NCBI GenBank assembly: GCA_003646525.1
Contig: QMKU01000010.1
Location: 1-13,441 of the forward strand
Direction: 5' to 3'
DNA length: 13,441 nucleotides
Origin: Campylobacterota bacterium
GTDB lineage: Bacteria > Campylobacterota > Campylobacteria > Campylobacterales > Sulfurovaceae
The notes beneath the pieces were generated by a model. The model was not told the DNA's origin. It saw only the letters and a program-made list of their open reading frames with translations, and ran no database searches. How positions within the stretch are numbered: position 1 is the first letter of the stretch; each line of letters starts with the position of its first letter. This document shows positions 5,935 to 13,031 of the stretch, piece after piece. Position numbers and translations under genes: made by a program.

Positions 5935-6696
5935 ATGAAGCTAGGTTTCTTAGTTGACCTGAACCTATGTATGGGCTGTAAGGGTTGTGAGGTCGCGTGT
6001 AAAGTGGAGAACGAGGTTCCATTGAGCTCTTGGCGTCTGCGTGTTAAATATATTGATGTGGGGACATTCCCAGATGCATCGAGGAGTTTCACACCGCTAC
6101 GCTGTAACCACTGTGAGAATGCACCTTGTGAAAGAATTTGTCCAGTATCGGCACTCCATTACTTGGAAAATGGAATTGTTAATATCGACAATGAGAGATG
6201 TATTGGATGTGCGGGATGTATGATGGCGTGTCCTTATGGTGCGATTTATATGGATCCAGAGACCAATACAGCTGACAAATGTACCTACTGTGCGCACCGT
6301 GTTGAGAGTGGCATGATGCCTGCTTGTGTTGTTGCTTGTCCTGTTCAAGCCAATATCTTTGGTGATATTGAGGATGAGAGTAGTCATATTGCTCGTTACA
6401 TCATGGAGCATCAAGGTTCAGTACAGGTTCGCAAGCCTGGGAAACATACAGATCCTAAGCACTATTATGTCGGTGGAGGGAATCAAACACTCAACCCTCT
6501 AGCACAAGAGAGGATCGAAGGATACGGTCTCTTCAACAATATCACGCATCTTGAGCATGTTGGTGATGCCAATCATGGTGTACTTGATAGATTCCTGGCA
6601 CCGTTTGTCGGACACGAAAAACTCGACAACAAGAGTTTTATGGATTTTGAGAAGAGTCAAGCAACAGATTCACATGAACAAGAAGGAGGCCACTAA
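5935..6696 (+). CDS. Four-cluster ferredoxin subunit of a molybdoenzyme (PsrB/DmsB/NrfC-like)
   Basis: This 253-residue protein is the electron-transfer subunit that links the molybdenum catalytic subunit to the membrane subunit. It carries the four cysteine groups of the DmsB/PsrB family: Cys12-15-18-22, Cys57-60-65-69, Cys89-92-95-99 and Cys116-119-131-135, enough for four [4Fe-4S] clusters. There is no signal peptide, so it should be exported as a passenger with the Tat-targeted large subunit. Residues after about 150 form a hydrophilic tail rich in His and Asp that is longer than in minimal family members. I place the start at ATG 5935 because of the AAGGAGG site and because the family begins just before the first cysteine group; an in-frame ATG at 5896 would add 13 residues without support. 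Its TAA overlaps the next start. Confidence 0.9.
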   Translation: MKLGFLVDLNLCMGCKGCEVACKVENEVPLSSWRLRVKYIDVGTFPDASRSFTPLRCNHCENAPCERICPVSALHYLENGIVNIDNERCIGCAGCMMACPYGAIYMDPETNTADKCTYCAHRVESGMMPACVVACPVQANIFGDIEDESSHIARYIMEHQGSVQVRKPGKHTDPKHYYVGGGNQTLNPLAQERIEGYGLFNNITHLEHVGDANHGVLDRFLAPFVGHEKLDNKSFMDFEKSQATDSHEQEGGH

Positions 6697-7643
6697 TGGT
6701 AGAGCATGGTATTGATGCAACACATGCCATTGTTACAATGGATGTAGCACTTCCCGGGATTATCTGGGGATGGATGATTACGCTGAATATGTGGGCAAAG
6801 AGTATTGGTACAGGCGTAGTCCTGATCGGTGCTTTTTTACTCTATAGACACAAAAAAGAGGAGATGCCAAATCTTCGATGGATGATGCCATTGATAGCTT
6901 TTATTTTCCTCAATATTTTCTTACTCTTCACACTGCTGGATCTTCATCAGCCGTACAGAATGATCAATATTTTCCTTCATCCGAATTGGACATCTGCGAT
7001 TACTGTAGGTGCTTGGATGGCATCGCTCTATACTGGCTTGATCACTGTGATGATGCTAATTGGCGGATTGGATGCATTTCCTGATTTTGCAAGACATAAT
7101 GGTTTGGCAAAAATGGGAAGAAAAAACAGTGCATTTTATGAAAAAATATTCCCATTTGTTGTTTTCTTGGCAATCCCTGTGACGCTCTACACGGCTATCA
7201 TTATGGCTGAGTCAAGTGCTAGAGACCTATGGCAAGCTCCTACTGAGATGATGCAGATGCTTTTGGCGGCCTTTATGGCAGGTTCAGCAGCATTGATCTT
7301 GATCTCTGACTCTTGGAGCAAAGAATCGAGAAAAGATTTGGCACTTATTTTGACGATGGCAGTCTTCTTCAGCTTTATGATGTATATGGGTGAGTATTTC
7401 TTCTCCTTCAAATCAGCAGAGGCAGAAGCAACCTTGGTTTATGTCCATGCTGGTGGTGCATATAATATAGAATTCTGGTTAGCAATGGCACTTGGCTTTA
7501 TCGCACCTTTCTTCCTCGGCGCATCGGTGATGAAAAGTGACAATAAGACATTGTTGAGGTTTGCAGCTATATTGGCATTGGTTGGGCTCTATCTGGCAAA
7601 AGATGTGTGGCTCAAAATTCCACAGATGTTACCATTAAGTTAA
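6696..7643 (+). CDS. nrfD: NrfD/PsrC-type membrane quinone-interacting subunit
   Basis: This 315-residue integral membrane protein belongs to the NrfD/PsrC family, which anchors a molybdoenzyme at the periplasmic face and exchanges electrons with quinones without heme. Eight hydrophobic segments can be drawn at about residues 28-50, 61-83, 100-124, 149-171, 184-204, 213-236, 257-278 and 284-304, matching the eight-helix PsrC layout. Conserved-looking features are the helix-1 GIIWGWMITLNMWAKS stretch and the PYRMINIFLHPNWTSAITVGAW loop and helix (86-107), a region close to the quinone site in family members. AAGGAGG (6683-6689) precedes the ATG by six bases, and the start overlaps the previous stop (TAATG). 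The subunit does not reveal whether the complex reduces or oxidises quinone. Confidence 0.92.
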   Translation: MVEHGIDATHAIVTMDVALPGIIWGWMITLNMWAKSIGTGVVLIGAFLLYRHKKEEMPNLRWMMPLIAFIFLNIFLLFTLLDLHQPYRMINIFLHPNWTSAITVGAWMASLYTGLITVMMLIGGLDAFPDFARHNGLAKMGRKNSAFYEKIFPFVVFLAIPVTLYTAIIMAESSARDLWQAPTEMMQMLLAAFMAGSAALILISDSWSKESRKDLALILTMAVFFSFMMYMGEYFFSFKSAEAEATLVYVHAGGAYNIEFWLAMALGFIAPFFLGASVMKSDNKTLLRFAAILALVGLYLAKDVWLKIPQMLPLS

Positions 7644-7656
7644 GGAGGAGGAATTA

Positions 7657-10600
7657 ATGACTAAAACTATGAATAATGAAAAACATTCGTTTATCGAAGG
7701 TAGAAGATCGTTCCTCAAAGGCACAGCATATACTGTCGCAGGGGCAGCCTTGGCAAAAGGTGTTTTTGAGACGATTGCAGAGACACCTGCGATGGCAGAA
7801 GAGAGTAAGTTTACTCCAACGCCCAAGACTTTGGCATTTTATCCACCTCTCGCTGAGTGGGATAGCTTCACTGAGCTTGATGGAAAAGATTGGAAACGAG
7901 GCGGTACAGGAAGAAATGGCGTGGAGAGTGCAGAAAATCCTGATGGCATCAAAGCAACTGAATATATGTTAGTGCCGACATCTTGTTCCAACTGTGAAGC
8001 CTCATGTGGATTGACAGCGTGGGTCGATCTATCTACCTACAAAAAAGGCGGTCAACTCGCTGTCCGTAAATATATGGGTAACCCACTTCACGCAGGTAGT
8101 CGCGGTAGAAACTGCGCCAAAGGCTATGCAGCACAATCGCAAATGTATGATCCTGATCGTATTCCTTTCCCACTCAAAAGAGCTCCAGGCTCCAAAAGAG
8201 GTGAAGGCAAGTGGGTGAGAATCAGCTGGGATCAAGCGATGTCAGAGATTGGTAAAAAAATGCATGACACTCTCAAGGCAGGAGATGAGCTTTCCAGAAA
8301 GTCCATTATGTACCATGTCGGTCGTCCAAATGAAAATGGTTTTGGTCACCGTGTGCCTCACTCTATGGGGTGTGATGGATATGATTCTCATACCAACATC
8401 TGTTCTGCAGGTGCGAGACAGGGTACGATTCAGTGGTCCAATGATGATAGAAACAATCCAGATTGGTCCAATTCAAAATTGATCTTTTTGCAATCTTCTC
8501 ACGCAGCAGATGCAGGTCACTACTTCCAGCAGGCAGCAGGTCGTATTGCGGATGCGAGAAGAAAAGGTGCGAAACTAGTCGTCATGGATCCTCGCTTATC
8601 CAATTCGGCAGGTATGGCAGACCTTTGGGTTCCTGTCTGGCCAGGAACAGAAACAGCACTCTACCTCTATCTTGCCAATAGAATTTTGAATGAAAAAGGT
8701 TTAGATGGTAAAAGCCTTGTAAACAATGCATTCGTGAAAAACTGGGTGAACTGGGATAGATTGATGGGCGACAGAGAGTATCTGGGTTATCTTGTCCAGA
8801 AAGGCTATATCAGCTCTGTGCCAGTAGGAAATAGCTATGAAGATTTCATTACAATGATCGCTGAAATGTATAGTCCTTATACACTTGAGTTCGTCACCAA
8901 AGAGTGTCGTATCGAAGCAAGAATTGTTGAAAAGCTTTATGATATGTTTATTGATGCAGGTGATCGTGTCTCGACATATATCTGGAGAGCAGGACCGATC
9001 GGACATAGAGGTGGATGGATGATTGCAAGATCTGGATTCCTTCCTTTTGTTCTTCGTGGCGCTATGTCAGGTGATGAAGGAAATGTTGGACTTCATCACT
9101 GGTCGGTCATCTCTGTCAATGGCAAGGGTGATGCAGCTGCACAAGCAGGTGTGAGACCTCCAAGAGTAGATGTCTGGAATGAGATCGCATGGCCACCTGA
9201 GTATCCACTGAGCTCTTATGAGATGAGTCATATCATGCCACATCTCCTGATGGATGATGAATGGCAGAAGAAATGGACAGACAAAGGCTTGACAAGTGTG
9301 CCCAAGAAACTAGCTGTTTGGATTCCTAGAATGTACAATCCTGTTTGGATCAACCCAGATGGATTCCGCTGGATCGAAGCACTCAAGAGAGAAGACAAGA
9401 TCGAAATGAGTTTCAATCTCTCTCCTACTTGGTCAGAAACCAACTGGTACTGTGACTTCGTGCTTCCTGTCGGGTTGGCAGGTGAAAGACATGATCAGCA
9501 CTCCGAAGCGACACAGCCATCGAGATGGTTGAGCTTTAGAAATCCTGCCTTGAGAGTTGCATTGGAAAAAATGGGATGGAAACCAAAAGATCCGACCCGT
9601 GCTACACTCGAAGCACACATCAAAGCAGGTCTCGGTGAAGTTTGGGAAGAAGTAGAATTCTGGGCAAATATCATGGTACATCATGTAGATCCAGATGGTA
9701 GCTTGGGAGTTCGTAAATACTGGGCATCTAAAGAAGATCCGAGTAGGGCTGTCACGATACCTGAGTGGTATCAGGCAGCATTTGATAAGCTCCCAAATCT
9801 GAAAAAAGCGGCAAAAGCAACTTACCCAGACTCTAAATATCCAAATTATGAGATGATGAGGGATCGTGGAACTTGGCTGGAAGAGGATAATATCTATCGA
9901 CCTCAAGAGCGAGAACTTCATAAGGTTGACGATAAGTATATTGCACATGGTCATGAATATAACGAGAGTGATGTTGAGAAAGATGAATATGGTGCTCTGC
10001 TCGTTGAGGATCATGTCTTTGGTGGCAAGAAAGCTATCGGAGTTGAAGTTGAAGGGAAAATACTTCAGGGCTTCCACTCATTGAGTCGAAAACTTGAGTT
10101 TTACTCTGAGTGGCTCAAAGAGTGGAAGTGGCCTGAGTATGCTATACCTATCTATCCGACAACTAAAGAGCAACGAGAAAAGATGGTTCATGTCGTGTCA
10201 CATGTCCACCATGACTTTATGGAAAAAGATAATGAGTTTGCTCTCAACACTGTCTTTAGATTGTCATACAATATCCATACCCGTTCGGTGAACTCCAAGC
10301 ATTTGATGGAGATTTCACAAAATCATAATCCTGTATGGATCAACACAGAAGATGCCAAGCGTCTAGGCATCAAACGAGGAGATGCGATCAAATGTACGAT
10401 CTCTGATACTGTATCGGGTCTTGAGTCTGGTTATTTTGTTGCTATGGCAGTACCTACTGAGGGTACGATGCCAGGTGTTACAGCCTGTTCTCATCACGCA
10501 GGTCGATGGAAGCTCAAGAATGCTGTAGATATTCCAGGCTTTAAACACAAGCTTGGTGTGATGGGTGTCGGTGCACCACTTTATGATCTGACTATGGATG

Positions 10601-10995
10601 GCAAAGTGGGAACAATGAAGCCAAAAGAGGGTCTAGATGAAGGTATGATGGCACGCAAAGATACTTGGCAATTCAAAGAGTATAACAAAGATCTTGACAA
10701 TATCTGGTGGGATGGATTGAGTGGTTCATGGCAAAATGCCGTGGCACCTTCGCATCCAGACCCAATCGCAGGTAACCATGCTTGGCATCAGAAGGTTCGT
10801 ATTGAAAAAGCGGGCAAAGATGAGAAGATCGGTGATATTTATGTGAATTATGAGAACAACTTCAAAGTCTATCAGGAGTGGAGAGATAAATTGACTCGTC
10901 CACTTGATAGTTCTGATGTACTCAGAAGACCAGTACATATCAAACGACCAGCTGTGCCTTTGAGCCTCAAGGCATATACGGTTAAACTTACATAA
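7657..10995 (+). CDS. Tat-exported molybdopterin oxidoreductase, catalytic subunit
   Basis: This 1112-residue protein is the catalytic subunit of a complex iron-sulfur molybdoenzyme of the DMSO reductase superfamily. A twin-arginine signal is clear: GRRSFLKG (15-22), a hydrophobic stretch, and a likely cut after PAMA (44-47), so it works in the periplasm. Cys110, Cys113, Cys117 and Cys153 form the N-terminal [4Fe-4S] site. Cys249 in HTNICSAGAR is the probable molybdenum ligand. VVMDPRLSNSA (308-318) and VWPGTETAL (327-335) are typical cofactor-binding stretches, and the C-terminal cofactor domain starts near NHNPVWINTEDAKRLGIKRGD. It is much longer than PsrA (about 765) and closer in size to tetrathionate reductase, SoeA-like or phenylacetyl-CoA oxidoreductase-like subunits. 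The substrate cannot be assigned. The start is set by the GGAGGAGGAA site at 7644-7653; ATG 7672 is a weaker alternative. Confidence 0.9.
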   Translation: MTKTMNNEKHSFIEGRRSFLKGTAYTVAGAALAKGVFETIAETPAMAEESKFTPTPKTLAFYPPLAEWDSFTELDGKDWKRGGTGRNGVESAENPDGIKATEYMLVPTSCSNCEASCGLTAWVDLSTYKKGGQLAVRKYMGNPLHAGSRGRNCAKGYAAQSQMYDPDRIPFPLKRAPGSKRGEGKWVRISWDQAMSEIGKKMHDTLKAGDELSRKSIMYHVGRPNENGFGHRVPHSMGCDGYDSHTNICSAGARQGTIQWSNDDRNNPDWSNSKLIFLQSSHAADAGHYFQQAAGRIADARRKGAKLVVMDPRLSNSAGMADLWVPVWPGTETALYLYLANRILNEKGLDGKSLVNNAFVKNWVNWDRLMGDREYLGYLVQKGYISSVPVGNSYEDFITMIAEMYSPYTLEFVTKECRIEARIVEKLYDMFIDAGDRVSTYIWRAGPIGHRGGWMIARSGFLPFVLRGAMSGDEGNVGLHHWSVISVNGKGDAAAQAGVRPPRVDVWNEIAWPPEYPLSSYEMSHIMPHLLMDDEWQKKWTDKGLTSVPKKLAVWIPRMYNPVWINPDGFRWIEALKREDKIEMSFNLSPTWSETNWYCDFVLPVGLAGERHDQHSEATQPSRWLSFRNPALRVALEKMGWKPKDPTRATLEAHIKAGLGEVWEEVEFWANIMVHHVDPDGSLGVRKYWASKEDPSRAVTIPEWYQAAFDKLPNLKKAAKATYPDSKYPNYEMMRDRGTWLEEDNIYRPQERELHKVDDKYIAHGHEYNESDVEKDEYGALLVEDHVFGGKKAIGVEVEGKILQGFHSLSRKLEFYSEWLKEWKWPEYAIPIYPTTKEQREKMVHVVSHVHHDFMEKDNEFALNTVFRLSYNIHTRSVNSKHLMEISQNHNPVWINTEDAKRLGIKRGDAIKCTISDTVSGLESGYFVAMAVPTEGTMPGVTACSHHAGRWKLKNAVDIPGFKHKLGVMGVGAPLYDLTMDGKVGTMKPKEGLDEGMMARKDTWQFKEYNKDLDNIWWDGLSGSWQNAVAPSHPDPIAGNHAWHQKVRIEKAGKDEKIGDIYVNYENNFKVYQEWRDKLTRPLDSSDVLRRPVHIKRPAVPLSLKAYTVKLT

Positions 10996-11011
10996 ACCGA
11001 GGTCAAGTGTT
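10995..11011. repeat. 17-bp sequence shared with 3854-3870
   Basis: AACCGAGGTCAAGTGTT begins at the last base of the molybdoenzyme stop codon and is identical, in the same orientation, to 3854-3870 in the spacer upstream of tlyA. In a 13.4-kb window an exact 17-base match by chance is expected at about 0.01 or less. In both places it forms one arm of an inverted repeat. Confidence 0.7.
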
Positions 11012-11054
11012 GAAAATCCACCCACTTCGTGAGTTGATTTTGCAACACATGACC
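11001..11054 (+). other. Long hairpin directly after the molybdoenzyme gene
   Basis: GGTCAAGTGTTG (11001-11012) pairs with CAACACATGACC (11043-11054) with one mismatch, and the stem continues inward with AAAATC and GATTTT after a bulge. It starts six bases after the stop codon. No T-run follows, so it looks more like an mRNA-stabilising or attenuating hairpin than a simple terminator. It may set the three structural genes apart from the chaperone and ferredoxin genes in expression level. Confidence 0.6.
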
Positions 11055-11063
11055 CCTACCGTG

Positions 11064-11168
11064 AATAATACCAAAAAATAGATACTTGGAGCAGGGACTT
11101 TAGCCCCGTTTTGTAGGACTGAAGTCCCTGCTCCTGAATATAACTTTGATAGTTATTTTGGTTCTATT
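11064..11168. repeat. 105-bp palindromic element, REPIN/MITE-like
   Basis: A perfect 13-bp inverted repeat, GGAGCAGGGACTT (11088-11100) and AAGTCCCTGCTCC (11122-11134), encloses two small facing hairpins, GGGACTTTAGCCCC and GGACTGAAGTCC. Outside it, AATAATACCAAAAAATA (11064-11080) is repeated imperfectly in inverse at 11150-11168 (ending TTTTGGTTCTATT). A GGAG foot on a short hairpin, paired in inverse with a second copy, is the plan of REP pairs (REPINs). No coding capacity and no clear target-site duplication are seen. Confidence 0.6.
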
Positions 11169-11275
11169 CCTTACAATTTTCCAGATAATGATTTTTTAGC
11201 TATTTTTATCTTGAAAGTGGTATGATGTATTTGATTCATATCTGAATAAAAATTATACCAAAACAAGGTTACCTA

Positions 11276-11920
11276 ATGGATACAATGAAAAATGATATTG
11301 AAAATCGTATTGCACTTTATGCGTTGATTTCGAGATTGATGCTGATAGAAGTGGATATGGATCTGCTAGAGAAGATAGAGAGTGATGAGGCACTGCTTTC
11401 ACTTTTTCCTAATTATAGGGAGTGGGAGAAGCGCAACGAGCTTGAGACGAAAGAGTTGATAGAGAAATTTTATAATGTTGATTTTACCAATCTCTTTTTG
11501 ATGCACTTAGTGCCTTATGAAAGTTTTTATACCCGTGATGATCAGATGATCGAGAGTGGGGGGGATAATCCTGTGATAGAACTCTATAATGAACTTGATT
11601 TTCGTGTTGAATTGGCAGAGGCAAGAGTCGTCAGTGCGGATCATATTGGTATCGAACTTGAATTTATGTATATGCTTTGTGTGGCTCTCAAGAAGGCATT
11701 TGATGCAGATGATCCTGAGGGAGTGTGTGAATTGCTAGAGGTGCAGAGAGCTTTTCTAAAGGAACATCTATTGGAGTGGACACCTCTCTTTTTGATCAAT
11801 ATGAAACGAGAGTCACGCACACCACTCTACCATGATGCTGCAGAGTTGGCATTGGAATTTATGTTGAGTGATTTTGAATATGTGACAGAACAATTAGCAC
11901 TTAATTGTGGTGGAGAATGA
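11276..11920 (+). CDS. TorD/DmsD family molybdoenzyme chaperone
   Basis: This 214-residue cytosolic all-alpha protein is read as a TorD-family redox enzyme maturation protein. Such chaperones bind the twin-arginine signal or core of a molybdoenzyme apoprotein and hold it until the molybdopterin cofactor and Fe-S cluster are inserted, then release it for Tat export. Family features are RIALYALISRLML at the N-terminus, NLFLMHLVPYESFYTRD (72-88, the LF..PYeS pattern), DHIGIELEFMYMLC (122-135) and FLKEHLLEWTPLFL (160-173). Its location after the Tat-signal molybdoenzyme makes that subunit the obvious client. AAGG at 11264-11267 is a modest ribosome-binding site. A 280-base spacer separates it from the structural genes, and its TGA overlaps the ATG of the next gene. 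Confidence 0.85.
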   Translation: MDTMKNDIENRIALYALISRLMLIEVDMDLLEKIESDEALLSLFPNYREWEKRNELETKELIEKFYNVDFTNLFLMHLVPYESFYTRDDQMIESGGDNPVIELYNELDFRVELAEARVVSADHIGIELEFMYMLCVALKKAFDADDPEGVCELLEVQRAFLKEHLLEWTPLFLINMKRESRTPLYHDAAELALEFMLSDFEYVTEQLALNCGGE

Positions 11921-13023
11921 GCCTGAACTTTAACCTCTCTTCTTGTGTGAGGGCTAGTAGTAAAATGTCAGAGTGTATCAAGTGCGTGGAGATATGTCCT
12001 GTCAAGACGATAGAAATTGTCGATAATATCCCAACCTTTACTCCCTCTGCCTGTGTGGACTGTGGAGGCTGTGTTGGTGTTTGTCCGACAGAAGCCTTCT
12101 CACTGAAAGATTTTTCAACAGTTGACTTTTTCTTTACAATGCTTGAAGATCATAAGAAGATCATCTCTTGTAAAAAAAATATCCCTTGTCTTTCAGTCTT
12201 GAGTGTAGAGCATCTTGTCTCTTTGGCACTGACAAGTGATGAATTGATGAAATTTGATTTGAGTCATTGTCAAAATTGCGAAATCAAAGATCCACTCTTT
12301 GCTCAAATTGAGCAGAATATTGAGGAGGCGAACTTTGTACTCTCAAGTTTTTCTGAAAAAGAGCTGATCACAGAGGGGGTTAGACATGAAGAAGAAGTAC
12401 TTGATCAGAAGCAGGAGATATCTTCTCGCCGCTCTTTTTTATCCAATATCTCACTCAAAGGGGCTGTCAGACAAAAAGCATCTTTTGAGGAAGCAGTAGA
12501 AGGAGATGAGCAGAAGTTTTTTGAAATTGACAAGAGTGTAATTGCTGGTATCAAAGAGAAAGATTTGCCAAATAAGAGAAAAATTCTTTTTACTGCGCTT
12601 AAACATGCCCCGAAACCAGATCAGTATGAGATCCTCCCAGAACAAGAGGTCTCCTTCATCTCGCAAAAGTTTGTGACAGATAGCTGTACAAACTGTCAGA
12701 TATGTTATCGGATCTGTCCGACAGGAGCACTCAGTTCTGATGGGAAGTTTTCCCTTATCAATTTTGATGCTATGCTATGTATGAAATGCCGACTTTGCCA
12801 TGATGCTTGTGAGCCTGATGCCATAGAGTTGCAGAGTGGTTTTGAGATCAAAGAATTTTTTGAGCCGACCCAGCGAACCCTCGTATCGTTCAATATCAAG
12901 CGATGCAACGAGTGTGGAAGCTATTTCACCTATATTGGTGGAGAGCAGACATGCCCCCGATGTCAACTTGAAGAAGATGAAGCGAGCGCACTACAAGACA
13001 ATGCCAGATTGATGGATTTTTAG
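11917..13023 (+). CDS. Polyferredoxin with internal Fe-S-like domain and zinc-ribbon tail
   Basis: This 368-residue protein has 20 visible cysteines in ordered groups. An N-terminal ferredoxin unit has Cys46-49-52-56 and an atypical partner Cys10-20-23-27. A middle segment has Cys85, Cys91, Cys118 and Cys121, in a layout reminiscent of small Fe-S modules of heterodisulfide reductase/MvhD type, but this is uncertain. A second ferredoxin unit has Cys257-260-263-267 and Cys288-291-294-298. A tail with CNEC (330-333) and CPRC (346-349) looks like a zinc ribbon or rubredoxin-like knuckle. There is no signal peptide or membrane helix, so it should be cytosolic. It overlaps the chaperone stop by four bases (ATGA), linking it to enzyme maturation or electron supply, but no specific role is known to me. 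A TTG at 11905 would add four residues and is less likely. Confidence 0.8.
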   Translation: MSLNFNLSSCVRASSKMSECIKCVEICPVKTIEIVDNIPTFTPSACVDCGGCVGVCPTEAFSLKDFSTVDFFFTMLEDHKKIISCKKNIPCLSVLSVEHLVSLALTSDELMKFDLSHCQNCEIKDPLFAQIEQNIEEANFVLSSFSEKELITEGVRHEEEVLDQKQEISSRRSFLSNISLKGAVRQKASFEEAVEGDEQKFFEIDKSVIAGIKEKDLPNKRKILFTALKHAPKPDQYEILPEQEVSFISQKFVTDSCTNCQICYRICPTGALSSDGKFSLINFDAMLCMKCRLCHDACEPDAIELQSGFEIKEFFEPTQRTLVSFNIKRCNECGSYFTYIGGEQTCPRCQLEEDEASALQDNARLMDF

Positions 13024-13031
13024 GAGAGATT

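Noticed and set aside
9433..10077. A 214-codon open frame on the minus strand inside the molybdoenzyme gene
   Set aside because: It lies fully within a gene with clear motifs, has no ribosome-binding site of note and its translation shows no recognisable domain; it is an antisense shadow.
11211..11226. TTGAAA and TATGAT as a promoter for the chaperone gene
   Set aside because: The two hexamers are only four bases apart; no sigma-70 type promoter works with that spacing. Other combinations in the spacer are also poor.
12421..12447. Twin-arginine-like RRSFL motif as a Tat signal of a separate protein
   Set aside because: It is internal to an uninterrupted frame with ferredoxin motifs on both sides and no hydrophobic stretch follows it; it is kept only as a curiosity of that protein.
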